Source: Planotetraspora sp. A-T 1434 (GTDB lineage Bacteria > Actinomycetota > Actinomycetes > Streptosporangiales > Streptosporangiaceae). From it: a stretch of DNA of 64,000 bases. The position numbers and the translations under genes are program-made. Shown one piece after another: positions 25,625 through 34,184 of the stretch. Every line of letters begins with the position of its first letter. The first letter of the stretch is position 1. The notes below the pieces were generated by a model, which saw nothing but the letters and a program-made list of their open reading frames with translations, had not been told where the DNA came from and did no database searches. Where the stretch lies: NCBI RefSeq assembly GCF_025420585.1, contig NZ_JAOEGB010000002.1, positions 62,001-126,000 of the forward strand, written 5' to 3'.

Positions 25625-27435
25625 CGCTGCGTGTCGCCAACTGCAGCGGCTTCTACGGCGACCGCCTGTCGGCGGCCCGTGAGATGGTCGAGGGCGGGCC
25701 GATCGACGTGCTGACCGGCGACTGGCTGGCCGAGCTGACCATGCTGATCCTCGCGGGGAACCGGCTGAAGGGCCGCCCCGGCTACGCCACGACCTTTCTC
25801 ACCCAGATGGAGCAGGTCCTCGGCGCGTGCCTCGACCGGGGCATCAAGATCGTCTCCAATGCGGGCGGGCTCGACCCGGTGGCCTGCGCGGGCGCGGTGT
25901 CGGAGCTGGCGGACCGGCTCGGGCTGCGGGCGAGCGTCGCCCACGTGACCGGCGACGACCTGATGCCTCTCACCACGCCGCCGGTCAACCTGGACACCGG
26001 CGAGACGCTGGACGCCACGCCCCTCACCGCCAACGCCTACCTCGGCGGGCGGCCGATCGCGGTCGCGCTGGAGCACGGAGCCGACGTCGTCGTCACCGGC
26101 CGGGTGACCGACGCCGCGCTGGTGACGGGCCCCGGCATCTGGCGGTACGGCTGGCAGGCCGGCGACCTCGACGCCCTGGCAGGCTCGGTGGTGGCCGGGC
26201 ACGTCATCGAGTGCGGCTGCCAGGCGACCGGCGGCAACTACGCGTTCTTCCGCGAGGTGCCCGACCTCGCGCACTGCGGCTTCCCGATCGCCGAGTTGCA
26301 CCCCGACGGGTCGAGCGTGATCACCAAGCATCCCGGCACGGGCGGGCTGGTGTCAGTCGGCACGGTAACGGCCCAGCTCCTCTATGAGATCGGCTCGCCG
26401 CGCTATCTGGGGCCCGACGTGACGGCCCGGTTCGACACCATCCGGCTGGAGCAGGAGGGCCCCGACCGGGTGCGCGTCTCCGGCGTGCGCGGGGAGCCCC
26501 CGCCGGACACTCTGAAGATCGCCGTCAACTACCTCGGCGGCTATCGGAACACGATGACGCTCGTGCTCACCGGCCTCGACATCGAGGCTAAGGCGCTGGC
26601 CGCCGAGGAGGCGATCTGGGCCCGCGTGCCGAGGGACTCCTTCGACCAGGTCCACGTGGAGCTGACGCCCCTGGGCGCGGCCCGGCTCGAAGGGACGGCG
26701 GGGCCGGGCGAGACCACGGGATCGGGCGGGACGGCCCTGCTGCGGATCACCGTGATGGACGCCGACCGGCGGAAGGCCGGGCGGGCGTTCTCGTCGGCCG
26801 TCGTGGAGACCGGGCTCGCCGGTTACCCCGGGTTCTACGGCCTGACTCCCCCGGGCGACGCGTCGCCCTACGGCGTCTACTGGCCGTCGCTCGTGGACGC
26901 GAGAGCCGTACAGGCCGTGGTGACCGTGAACGGCGAGCGGATCGAGGTGGCGCGGGCCACCGCCCCTACCGGGGCCGAGGTCCCGGAGCCGCAGGAGCCT
27001 CCGGCGTACCCGCCCGCCCCCGTGGGCGACGGCGATCCGGCTCTCACTGGGAACTCGGCTTCAACGGGGGGCTGGGCGGCCGGGCGGATGCTGCCGCTCG
27101 GGACGGTCGCGGGCGCCCGGTCCGGTGACAAGGGCGGCAACGCCAACGTGGGCGTCTGGGTCCGTACGGCGGAGCAGTACGCCTGGCTGGCCGCGTTCCT
27201 CACGGCCGACCGGCTGCGGGAGCTGCTGCCCGAGACCGGCGACCTGGTGATCGAGCGGTTCGCCCTGCCGAACCTGCTCGCGCTCAACTTCGTCGTCCAC
27301 GGGATTCTTGGCAGAGGCGTGGCCGCCAGCCCGCTTCTCGATGCCCAGGCGAAGGCCCTCGGCGAGCGGTTGCGGGCGGCTCCGGTGCCCATTCCCGTCT
27401 TTTCTGAGGATATTTCACACGATCGCACCACATGA
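25621..27435 (+). CDS. AtuA/DUF1446 family protein with C-terminal AtuA-like domain
   Basis: A 604-aa cytoplasmic protein of the acyclic terpene utilisation AtuA (DUF1446) family. The N-terminal domain carries CSGFYGDRLSAAREMV, TGDWLAELTMLIL, SNAGGLDPVACA and HVIECGCQATGGNYAFF. After a Pro-rich linker (about residues 450-480) comes the AtuA-like ferredoxin-fold domain (TVAGARSGDKGGNANVGVWV). AtuA is essential for citronellol/geraniol growth in Pseudomonas, but its reaction is not settled. It closes the operon TetR-CT-BC-crotonase-AtuA and is the main reason to call this cluster Atu-like. Confidence 0.9.
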   Translation: MTLRVANCSGFYGDRLSAAREMVEGGPIDVLTGDWLAELTMLILAGNRLKGRPGYATTFLTQMEQVLGACLDRGIKIVSNAGGLDPVACAGAVSELADRLGLRASVAHVTGDDLMPLTTPPVNLDTGETLDATPLTANAYLGGRPIAVALEHGADVVVTGRVTDAALVTGPGIWRYGWQAGDLDALAGSVVAGHVIECGCQATGGNYAFFREVPDLAHCGFPIAELHPDGSSVITKHPGTGGLVSVGTVTAQLLYEIGSPRYLGPDVTARFDTIRLEQEGPDRVRVSGVRGEPPPDTLKIAVNYLGGYRNTMTLVLTGLDIEAKALAAEEAIWARVPRDSFDQVHVELTPLGAARLEGTAGPGETTGSGGTALLRITVMDADRRKAGRAFSSAVVETGLAGYPGFYGLTPPGDASPYGVYWPSLVDARAVQAVVTVNGERIEVARATAPTGAEVPEPQEPPAYPPAPVGDGDPALTGNSASTGGWAAGRMLPLGTVAGARSGDKGGNANVGVWVRTAEQYAWLAAFLTADRLRELLPETGDLVIERFALPNLLALNFVVHGILGRGVAASPLLDAQAKALGERLRAAPVPIPVFSEDISHDRTT

Positions 27436-27462
27436 GAAACATGAGTGCCCCTACCATTGCGC

Positions 27463-27470
27463 GCAATTGC
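27463..27470. promoter_or_regulatory. GCAATTGC palindrome upstream of the first small gene
   Basis: GCAATTGC, overlapping the longer palindrome ATTGCGCGCAAT at 27456-27467, lies 17 nt before the ATG at 27488 and just after a TACCAT -10-like element. The same octamer lies upstream of the other small gene flanking the XRE regulator. Confidence 0.4.
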
Positions 27471-27487
27471 TATGGAAGGGGACAGCG

Positions 27488-27694
27488 ATGCGACTGCGGT
27501 TTCTGGGCTCGACCTCGGAGGCTGGGGCATGCCCCTCCCTCTACGAGACCGATCGCGGCACGATCGTCGTGCAGGGCCTGGAGCTGGCCGACGTCCAGGC
27601 AAGGGCCGACCTGCTACACGTGCTCGACGGCGAAACCGCCGTCGAGGTGCCGCGGGAGCTCCTCGTCGAGATCGCCAGGCGTGTGCTCGACTGA
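27488..27694 (+). CDS. Small protein next to DUF5753-type XRE regulator
   Basis: A 68-aa protein with no membrane or signal segment (MRLRFLGSTSEAGACPSLYE at the N-terminus, VEVPRELLVEIARRVLD at the C-terminus). The ATG at 27488 has GGAAGGGG upstream. Short proteins of this style, with a Tyr-x-Thr-Asp-Arg-Gly core and an amphipathic C-terminal helix, are often encoded next to Scr1/WhiJ-type XRE regulators in actinobacteria. I regard it as the companion of the regulator at 27771, but its molecular role is unknown. Confidence 0.62.
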   Translation: MRLRFLGSTSEAGACPSLYETDRGTIVVQGLELADVQARADLLHVLDGETAVEVPRELLVEIARRVLD

Positions 27695-27700
27695 TCACAT

Positions 27701-27714
27701 TAGGGACTTCCCTA
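27701..27714. promoter_or_regulatory. Inverted repeat upstream of the XRE gene
   Basis: TAGGGA-CT-TCCCTA is a perfect 6-bp inverted repeat lying 57 nt before the GTG of the XRE gene, with a -10-like TACCTT at 27739. It is a candidate autoregulatory site. Confidence 0.35.
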
Positions 27715-27770
27715 TGGCTTGATCCATCGCCACTCGTCTACCTTTGAGCGCACCACGGCCGGAGGTAGCA

Positions 27771-28622
27771 GTGAGTAGTTTCCAGCAGGCCCGCATCGAC
27801 CTGGGAGCCCAGCTGCGGCAGTTGCGGGAGAACGCTCACCTGTCCGGGAAAGACCTCGCCGAGCGCCTCGGCTGGCAGCCGTCCAAGGTCTCGCGCATCG
27901 AGAACGCCCGGCAGACCGCGACCGAGGACGACGTGGTCGTGTGGGCCCAGGCCGTGAGGGTCGGCCCGGAGACGGTCGACGGCCTGATCGCGCAGGCGGC
28001 CGGGCTGCTGGAGCGGCAGGACTCGTGGCGGCAGCGGCACAAGAGCGGCCTCGCCGCGCTCCAGGAGGACATCCGCGACCTGGAGTCACGGACGAAGCTG
28101 TTCCGGGTGTTCGAGCCCGGCGTGGTGATCGGGCTGCTCCAGACCGCCGAATACGCCCGTCACATCTTCAGCAAGGTCCGCCGGCTGTACGAGACGACCG
28201 ACGACATCGACGCCGCGATCCGGGTCCGGATGCAGCGGCAGGAGATCCTGTACGACCCGTCCCGCCGGTTCCGGTTCATCATGCCGGAGGCCGTGCTGCG
28301 CTACCGGCTCGCGCCGCCCGACGTCATGCGGGGCCAGCTCGACCGGTTACTCGCCGTCACGACGCTGCCAAACGTCGAGTTCGGAATCCTCCCCTTCGAG
28401 GCGCCCCTGCCCGCCGCGCTGGTGAACGGATTCTGGATCTACAACGACTCCATGGTGGGGGTGGCGACCAGAACCAAGGACCTGGTGCTCCGCGACCCCG
28501 ACGACGTGGCCTTCTACGCCCACGCGTTCGAGGAGTTCTGCGAGGTGGCGGCCCACAGCGACGCGGCCAGGGCAGTGATCGTCCGCGTCCTCGACGACTA
28601 CGCGAGACAATCGCCCGGCTAA
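27771..28622 (+). CDS. XRE-family regulator with DUF5753 (Scr1/WhiJ type)
   Basis: A 283-aa actinobacterial regulator. Residues about 8-65 are an XRE helix-turn-helix (LGAQLRQLRENAHLSGKDLA, ERLGWQPSKVSRIENARQ). The rest is DUF5753 (FRVFEPGVVIGLLQTAEYAR, FRFIMPEAVLRYRL, VEFGILPFEAPLPAALVNGF, FCEVAAHSDAARAVIVRVLD). The GTG at 27771 is preceded by GGAGGT; a TTG at 27744 is less likely. Such proteins (WhiJ, Scr1) are multi-copy in sporulating actinobacteria and work with small acidic partners encoded next to them. Two small genes flank this one, each with a GCAATTGC palindrome upstream. Confidence 0.9.
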   Translation: MSSFQQARIDLGAQLRQLRENAHLSGKDLAERLGWQPSKVSRIENARQTATEDDVVVWAQAVRVGPETVDGLIAQAAGLLERQDSWRQRHKSGLAALQEDIRDLESRTKLFRVFEPGVVIGLLQTAEYARHIFSKVRRLYETTDDIDAAIRVRMQRQEILYDPSRRFRFIMPEAVLRYRLAPPDVMRGQLDRLLAVTTLPNVEFGILPFEAPLPAALVNGFWIYNDSMVGVATRTKDLVLRDPDDVAFYAHAFEEFCEVAAHSDAARAVIVRVLDDYARQSPG

Positions 28623-28627
28623 TCGCG

Positions 28628-28635
28628 GCAATTGC
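28628..28635. promoter_or_regulatory. GCAATTGC palindrome upstream of the second small gene
   Basis: The octamer, directly followed by TTGAAC (28636-28641, a possible -35), repeats the site at 27463-27470. Both copies read GCAATTGCT on the plus strand. Confidence 0.4.
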
Positions 28636-28692
28636 TTGAACAGCGCTCCGGCGGCATGCAATCCTGTCCCTCTGAACGGGAGGTGACGGGCG

Positions 28693-28950
28693 ATGGTCGA
28701 CACGGTTTCCGGCATCCAGGAGTTCGCCTCCGCCACGCGCCGGCACATCGACCTCTCGGTTCGCGTAATGGGCGGCAGCCCTCCCAGAGTCCAGGTCCGC
28801 AACCGCTTCAGCGAGACCCTGAGCGAGACGGTCACCTGCTCCGCCGACGGCGCGTTCGTCACCTCGTGGGGCTACCGGCTCGGGACGGTGGAGAGCGTCC
28901 AGGACGCCGCCGACCGGCTGGCCTACCTCATGGCCGCTCTCCCCGCCTGA
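28693..28950 (+). CDS. Small hypothetical protein downstream of the XRE regulator
   Basis: An 85-aa soluble protein with a good ribosome-binding site (GGGAGG about 9 nt before the ATG). I do not recognise the family. The sequence reads like a small alpha/beta protein, with a strand-rich middle (RVQVRNRF, ETVTCSADGAFVTSWGYRLG) and a final amphipathic helix (VQDAADRLAYLMAAL). Orientation, spacing and the shared upstream palindrome suggest it belongs to the XRE locus, in the position where many DUF5753 regulators have a DUF397 or other small effector gene. Confidence 0.6.
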   Translation: MVDTVSGIQEFASATRRHIDLSVRVMGGSPPRVQVRNRFSETLSETVTCSADGAFVTSWGYRLGTVESVQDAADRLAYLMAALPA

Positions 28951-28964
28951 CCGCCGTCAGCCCC

Positions 28965-29045
28965 GAGCCCGTTACTGCGAGCCCGTCACTTCGAGCCCGT
29001 CACTTCGAGCCCGTCACTTCGAGCCCTTCGAGTCCGTCACTCGGG
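28965..29045. repeat. 14-bp intergenic tandem repeat
   Basis: The unit GAGCCCGTCACTTC occurs three times in a row, flanked by diverged units (GAGCCCGTTACTGC before, GAGCCCTTC and GAGTCCGTCACTCG after). It fills the gap between two convergent genes and could be a leftover minisatellite or part of a transcription end. Confidence 0.85.
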
Positions 29046-29049
29046 CGTG

Positions 29050-29466
29050 TCACTTGCCGAGCACCGTCTGCAGGTCCATGACGTGGTCCTGTGTCTGCTG
29101 GAGCAGCGGTCGCAGCGCTTCGCCCACGTCGAGCAGGCCCAGCTCCTTCGCCTGCTCGACCCGCTCGCGGTAACGGCGCAACTGCTCCTGCTCCAACTCC
29201 AGGTCGAGCTGGAGCGCCGCCGCGCCGTCTGTCGCGACCGGCACCTCCGGCACTCTCACGCTGGGAACTCCGCCGAGGAAGTCGATCTGCTCGGCGAGCG
29301 TGGTCGCGTGGGTCAGCTCCTGGCCCAGGTGCTTCTTCAGCTCCTCGATGATCGACAGGTACTCCGCGCCCTTGATCGTCGCCGCGTGCTGGACGTACTG
29401 CACGATCGAGCGGTACTCGCTTTCCAGGTCCTCGTTCAGGAGGGCGATGAAAGCCTGCTGGTCCAT
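29050..29466 (-). CDS. Ferritin-like four-helix diiron protein
   Basis: A 138-aa ferritin-like protein (bacterioferritin-like in its first helices). The first helix ALLNEDLESEYRSIVQYVQH and the second helix YLSIIEELKKHLGQELTHAT carry the Glu and ExxH residues expected of a diiron site; a later helix (LELEQEQLRRYRERVEQA) supplies further Glu residues. The fourth ATG-proximal start at 29466 best fits the GGAAGG site. It may store iron or detoxify peroxide. No regulatory site was seen, and it is transcribed alone. Confidence 0.8.
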   Translation of the reverse strand: MDQQAFIALLNEDLESEYRSIVQYVQHAATIKGAEYLSIIEELKKHLGQELTHATTLAEQIDFLGGVPSVRVPEVPVATDGAAALQLDLELEQEQLRRYRERVEQAKELGLLDVGEALRPLLQQTQDHVMDLQTVLGK

Positions 29467-29556
29467 GGTCATCATCCTTCCGCTTCGGCAGGCTTCTCGT
29501 CGTACCCCCGGATGTGGCCCTCGAACGCGTAGCCCCCCGAACGTGCGCCATGAGAA

Positions 29557-31098
29557 TCAGGTGAGAACGGCCATCGCGGCGTTGTGACCCGGGATTCCGC
29601 TGACCCCGCCGCCGCGCCGGGCGCCCGCCCCACAGAGCAGGATCCGCTCGTGCGCCGTCTCGACGCCCCACGGCCCCGCTGCGGTCGGCCCCGCTCCCGC
29701 CGGCCCCGCTCCGGCCGGCTCGGCGAACGGCCAGGACAGGTCGCGGTGGAAGATGTGCCCGCCCGGCAGCCCGGCCTCCCTCTCGAGGTCGGCGGGCGTC
29801 TTGGCCTCCAGGCACGGCTCCCCTGAAGGGGCGCGCAGCAGACAGCCCTCGATCGGGTCGGCGAGGACGCTGTCGATCGACGCGATCGTACGGCGCAGCG
29901 CCTCCCGTTTGGCCTCCGGATCGCGGAAGAGCCTGGCCGGCATGTGCAGCCCGAACAGCGTCATGGTCTGCGCGCCGGACTCCCGGAGCGACGGCCCGAG
30001 GATCGACGGGTCGGTGAGCGAATGGCAGTAGACCTCGGCGGGCGGCAGATCGGGGATCCGTCCGGCGGACGCCTGGGCGTACGCGGCGGCGAGCTGGTCG
30101 CGGCCCTCGTTGATGTGGAACGTGCCGCTGAACGCCTCCGCCGGATCCACCGAAGGGTCCTTGAGACGGGGCAGCCGCGACAGCACCATGTTGATCTTGA
30201 GCTGGGCGCCCTCCGGGGCCTCCGCGGGCTCACCGAGCAGCCGGGCGAGCACTGCCGGCGGGAGGTTGGCCAGGACCCGGTCGCCCGTGACGACGTGCTC
30301 TGCGCCGTCGGTGAAGGTCACCTCGCCGCTGCCGGGATCGATCGCCAGAACTTCGGCGCCGGTGCGGATCTCGGCGCCGTGCCGTACGGCGATCTCGGCG
30401 AGGCCGGTGGTGACAGCGCCCATTCCGCCGACGGGGACGTTCCAGTCCCCGGTGCCGTCGCCGATGACGTGGTAGAGGAAGCACCGGTTGGCCAGGAGGT
30501 CGGCCGCCGGGTCGGCGAAGGTGCCGATGAGCGCGTCCGTGAGCACGACTCCCCGGACCGTGTCGTCGGCGAACCGTTCGTCCACGGCCTGTCCGATGGG
30601 CCGCTCGAAGAGGTCGCGCCACGCCACGTCGTCCCCCACGATGTCGCGCAGCGCCGCACGATCCCTGAGGGGTTCGAGGAGTGTGGGGGCGACGCGGCGG
30701 GCCACGCGGGCCGTCATCGCGTAGAAGCGTTCCCAGGCGTCGAGGTCCCCACGACCTCCGGTCACCGCGGCGAACGAGGCCGCCGTACGGCCGGCGTCGC
30801 CGTTGTCGACGAGCAGCCCCGTGTCCCCGACGGGGGTGTAGGAGGCGAAGCGGCGATGGCGCAACTCCAGGCCGAGACCGAGGTCCTTGACGATTTTGGT
30901 GGGAAGCAGGCTGACGAGGTAGGAGTATCGGGACAGCCGGGCGTCGACGCCGGGGAAGGGCTGGGCGGAGACGGCGAGGCCGCCGACGTGGCCGAGCCGT
31001 TCGAGGACGAGCACCCGGCGCCCGGCCTTCGCCAGGTAGGCGGCGGCGACCAGGCCGTTGTGCCCGGCGCCGGCGATCACGACGTCGTAGCGCGTCAC
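29557..31098 (-). CDS. FAD-dependent oxidoreductase (phytoene desaturase/PYROXD2-like)
   Basis: A 513-aa flavoprotein. The N-terminal dinucleotide fold is intact (VVIAGAGHNGLVAAAYLAKA followed by RRVLVLERLGHVGG), and the C-terminal FAD segment shows ERILLCGAGARRGGGVSGIPG. The overall order and PYROXD2-like motifs (NVPVGGMGAVTTGLAEIAVR) point to the CrtI-related NAD(P)/FAD oxidoreductases of unknown substrate rather than a carotenoid enzyme; no crtB, crtE or other carotenoid gene is nearby. The GTG at 31098 is divergent from psuG. Confidence 0.85.
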   Translation of the reverse strand: MTRYDVVIAGAGHNGLVAAAYLAKAGRRVLVLERLGHVGGLAVSAQPFPGVDARLSRYSYLVSLLPTKIVKDLGLGLELRHRRFASYTPVGDTGLLVDNGDAGRTAASFAAVTGGRGDLDAWERFYAMTARVARRVAPTLLEPLRDRAALRDIVGDDVAWRDLFERPIGQAVDERFADDTVRGVVLTDALIGTFADPAADLLANRCFLYHVIGDGTGDWNVPVGGMGAVTTGLAEIAVRHGAEIRTGAEVLAIDPGSGEVTFTDGAEHVVTGDRVLANLPPAVLARLLGEPAEAPEGAQLKINMVLSRLPRLKDPSVDPAEAFSGTFHINEGRDQLAAAYAQASAGRIPDLPPAEVYCHSLTDPSILGPSLRESGAQTMTLFGLHMPARLFRDPEAKREALRRTIASIDSVLADPIEGCLLRAPSGEPCLEAKTPADLEREAGLPGGHIFHRDLSWPFAEPAGAGPAGAGPTAAGPWGVETAHERILLCGAGARRGGGVSGIPGHNAAMAVLT

Positions 31099-31191
31099 GG
31101 GCGGAAGAGGGGCTCAAGCACCTCAAATGACACCATGGCGGGCACAATATCCCGAAGCGGACATCTTCCGTCAACCCCACACAGGAGAGTT

Positions 31192-32097
31192 ATGCGCACA
31201 TCCGATGAGGTCGCCGACGCCCTCGCCGACGGCAGGCCGGTCGTGGCCCTGGAGTCCACCATTATCTCCCATGGGCTGCCGCAGCCCCGCAACCTCCAGG
31301 TGGCCCTGGAGCTGGAGGAGATCGTCCGGCAGGCGGGAGCCGTACCGGCCACGATCGCGGTCCTCGACGGCGTCCCGCGTATCGGCCTCGACAAGGGCGG
31401 CCTGGACCGGATCGCGACCGAGCCGGGCCTGCGCAAGCTCGGCTTCCGCGACCTCGCGCCCGCCTCGGCCCTCGGGCTGAGCGGCGCGACGACCGTGTCC
31501 GCCACCTCGTTCCTGGCGGCCAGGGCGGGCGTCCGGGTCTTCGCGACCGGAGGGCTCGGAGGCGTCCACCGCGGCTGGACCACCGTGCAGGACGAGTCGG
31601 CCGACCTCGACACGCTCAGCCGTACGAGGATCACGGTCGTCTGCGCGGGCGTGAAGTCGATCCTGGATGTGCCGGCGACGCTGCAACGGCTGGAGACCCG
31701 GCAGGTCACGGTCGTCGGCTACCGTACGGACCACTTCCCCGGCTTTTACCTGCACACCTCCGGCGAGCCGGTCGACTGGCGCATCGAGACCCCGCGCGAG
31801 GCGGCCGGGATCATGCGCGCTCAGGACGCGCTCGGCGGCCCGGAGACGGCACTGATCGTCGCCAACCCGGTGCCCGTGACGGAGCAGCTCGACCCCGCCC
31901 TTCACGACAGGGTGCTGGCAGAGGCGCTCCAGGCCGCCGAGGACCAGGGCGTGACCGGGCAGGCCATCACGCCGTTCCTCCTCGAATATCTGGTCAACGG
32001 CACCGGGGGCGCGTCGCTGGAGGCGAATCTGGCCGCCGTCAGAGGAAACACCCGTCTCGCCGCCGAGATCGCGGCATCCTGGGTCCAGGAGAAGTAG
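31192..32097 (+). CDS. psuG: Pseudouridine-5'-phosphate glycosidase
   Basis: A 301-aa enzyme that cleaves pseudouridine 5'-phosphate to uracil and ribose 5-phosphate (the IndA-like/PsuG family). Diagnostic motifs are VALESTIISHGLPQPRN at the start, TTVSATSFLAARAGVRVFAT and GGLGGVHRG in the centre, VCAGVKSILDVPATLQRLE, and TDHFPGFYLHTSG. The ATG at 31192 has AGGAGA upstream. The usual kinase partner PsuK is not in the window, so the gene appears solitary here. Confidence 0.93.
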   Translation: MRTSDEVADALADGRPVVALESTIISHGLPQPRNLQVALELEEIVRQAGAVPATIAVLDGVPRIGLDKGGLDRIATEPGLRKLGFRDLAPASALGLSGATTVSATSFLAARAGVRVFATGGLGGVHRGWTTVQDESADLDTLSRTRITVVCAGVKSILDVPATLQRLETRQVTVVGYRTDHFPGFYLHTSGEPVDWRIETPREAAGIMRAQDALGGPETALIVANPVPVTEQLDPALHDRVLAEALQAAEDQGVTGQAITPFLLEYLVNGTGGASLEANLAAVRGNTRLAAEIAASWVQEK

Positions 32098-32303
32098 CCG
32101 GGAGACGGGCCGGTGCGGCGTCGGGGTCCGGCGGCCCTCGGGAGGACGAAAGAGTGGAAAAAATCGTCTTCCGGGCCGCCCACCTGGGCGCCTGCCCCCG
32201 CCGAGGCCTGGGAACTTTACCCTATTGACACCAATTGATAGCTTGCGGCGTAAGCTGCACCACTAGCAACATCCGTCACTCTCAGGAGGGTGCGGTCTCA
32301 CCG

Positions 32304-34184
32304 ATGGACGCCGAGTCAACGATCTGTCTGAGCGACCTGGTTCCGGCGCTGCGCTGGAGCCGTCCTCAGCAGGTGGCCGAGATGCTAGCCGACCCTCGCC
32401 TGCCCGGCGGCTGGTGGGCCTCCGTCGCGCTCGGACGCGCCCTGGACACGACCGGAATTGACTGGCTGTGCGAGCGGCTTGCCCGGCTCGCCGTGGGCCG
32501 GTGGGATCACCTGCCCCTCACCGACCTGCTTCCGGCGCTCCAGGTCCACACGGTCGACCCCGCTCTTCCCGGCTGGCCCGAGTCCGCCCGCGCCGTGGTC
32601 AACGGGATCGGCGGCTGGTACCGGCTGCGCCGCCTCACGCCCTACGACCTCCAGTCCCCCACTGCGGCAGCGTCTCCCGAGGTCATCCTGTCCACGCTTT
32701 TCCGGGAGATCTTCGGCCACCTCCAGCGGCAGCCGCACCGCGCGGAACAGCCGACGGCCGCATCTGTGACGGCTCCCCCCGCGCCGGATTCGCAGCGGCC
32801 CGACATGCAGGGACCGGACGCACAAAGGCCGGACATGCAGGGACCGGACGCACAAAGGCCGGACATGCAGGGACCGGACGCGCAGAGGCCGGAACAGCCG
32901 GTGCCGGGGCCCTTGGTGCCGGGGCCACGCGCCGAGCAGCCGGAGCCGCCGATGCCGGGGCGCCCGGAGGCCACGCGGTCCGAGCCCGTGCAGCCGCCCA
33001 TCCCCCAGCAACCCCTCCCCCAGCGGCAGTCGCCCCAGCAGCCGCTCCCCCAGCAACCCGTCGCCCAGCAGCCGCTGTCTCAGCAGCCTGTCGCCCAGGC
33101 CTCGGAGCCCCCGCCTGTGGCGCAGCCCGCACCGAACCAGCACCCGATGGTGGGAGTCGTGGACGGGCTCTTCCGGGGCTGGGATCCACTCGCGAAGGCG
33201 GTGGCCGCCCAGCGGCTGTTCGCGGCCGAGCCCGTCAGCCTGCGGACGCTCGCCCACGACCTCAACGTCGACCGGGACATGCTCTCCCATGCTCAGCGCG
33301 CCGCCGAGGAGCGGGTGCTGCACTGGCTGCGTTCCCCCGACTCGGCGCCGCTCACCGGCCACATGTTCGGGCTGACCGAGTGGCTCGGCGCGGCGGCCAC
33401 GCAGGAGCAGCTCATCGCCGCCGACCCGTCCCACCCGATCGAGGTGCCCACGCTCGGCACGCCGCTCTGGCGAGTCCTCGTCACGCTCATGCCCGACCGC
33501 CGCCTCCAGGACGGCTGGCTGGTCGTCGGCGACCTCGCGGGGCTACGGGAGAAGACCAGGCAGTTGCTGGCGAACAAGCCGGCGGACGCCGACGTCGTCG
33601 AGTTGCTCGGCCAGCTCGGCATCCGGGCGCACTCCGCCAAGGCCTGGCTCGACTCCATGCCCCCCGCGACGCCGTCTGGCGCGCAGCGGCCGGACCAGGC
33701 CGCGGCTGAGGGCACCAAGCCGCTCCCCCGCCGCACACCGGGCGCGAACGGCCACCATCACCAGCGCGGCGGGGTTCCCATTCCCTCGCAGGCGAACAAC
33801 GGGCCCGACGCGGCCACGGCCCTGGCGGCGCTCAACGCGCTCACCGGTGGCGCCCCCCGGCCGCACCTCGTCCCCAACCCGCGGACCACGCCCAGCCCCA
33901 CCTCGGACCCGCGCCGCTGGCAGCGGATCGACGTGACCAGCGGCCACCTTCGCGGCGAGCCGGTGGCAGTCCCGGAAGGGTACGCCGCGCAGCTCGGCAT
34001 GCGGCCCGGCACGCTGCTGTCGGTCACCGGTCCGGGCGACAACGCGGTGGTCCTCATCTGGCGCGACCGGCAGCCGATGTTCGACTCGCTGCAGCCCGTG
34101 CTCATGCGGCTGAACGCGCGGCCGGGCGACTCGGTCTACGTCACCGTGGACGGCTATCGCCTCGACGCCCAGCTCACTTCTTGA
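32304..34184 (+). CDS. Unrecognised Gln/Pro-rich modular protein
   Basis: A 626-aa protein I cannot assign to a family. The N-terminus (about 1-145) is folded and Trp-rich (LVPALRWSRPQQVAEML, LCERLARLAVGRWDHLPLTD). Next is a long low-complexity stretch (about 150-280) with three exact RPDMQGPDAQ units and PQQPL repeats. A middle domain (about 285-420) contains RTLAHDLNVDRDMLSHAQRA, which looks like a helix-turn-helix of the sigma-region-4 or replication-protein kind. The C-terminal part has a small beta-rich domain (VPEGYAAQLGMRPGTLLSV). There is no signal peptide or membrane segment. The ATG at 32304 follows CAGGAGGGT. DNA or protein binding is possible but unproven. Confidence 0.7.
   Translation: MDAESTICLSDLVPALRWSRPQQVAEMLADPRLPGGWWASVALGRALDTTGIDWLCERLARLAVGRWDHLPLTDLLPALQVHTVDPALPGWPESARAVVNGIGGWYRLRRLTPYDLQSPTAAASPEVILSTLFREIFGHLQRQPHRAEQPTAASVTAPPAPDSQRPDMQGPDAQRPDMQGPDAQRPDMQGPDAQRPEQPVPGPLVPGPRAEQPEPPMPGRPEATRSEPVQPPIPQQPLPQRQSPQQPLPQQPVAQQPLSQQPVAQASEPPPVAQPAPNQHPMVGVVDGLFRGWDPLAKAVAAQRLFAAEPVSLRTLAHDLNVDRDMLSHAQRAAEERVLHWLRSPDSAPLTGHMFGLTEWLGAAATQEQLIAADPSHPIEVPTLGTPLWRVLVTLMPDRRLQDGWLVVGDLAGLREKTRQLLANKPADADVVELLGQLGIRAHSAKAWLDSMPPATPSGAQRPDQAAAEGTKPLPRRTPGANGHHHQRGGVPIPSQANNGPDAATALAALNALTGGAPRPHLVPNPRTTPSPTSDPRRWQRIDVTSGHLRGEPVAVPEGYAAQLGMRPGTLLSVTGPGDNAVVLIWRDRQPMFDSLQPVLMRLNARPGDSVYVTVDGYRLDAQLTS
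32796..32885 (+). repeat. 30-bp coding repeat (RPDMQGPDAQ x3)
   Basis: Three tandem, nearly identical 30-bp units, the central part reading GACATGCAGGGACCGGACGC, inside the Gln/Pro-rich gene. It is followed by looser CAG/CCC-rich repeats to about 33100. Confidence 0.9.

Noticed and set aside
27488-28950. XRE locus as a toxin-antitoxin system
   Set aside because: Neither small protein shows a toxin motif, and DUF5753 regulators with small partners are typical developmental regulators.
29557-31098. FAD oxidoreductase as carotenoid phytoene desaturase
   Set aside because: Motifs fit the broader PYROXD2 group, and no phytoene synthase or GGPP synthase gene is near.
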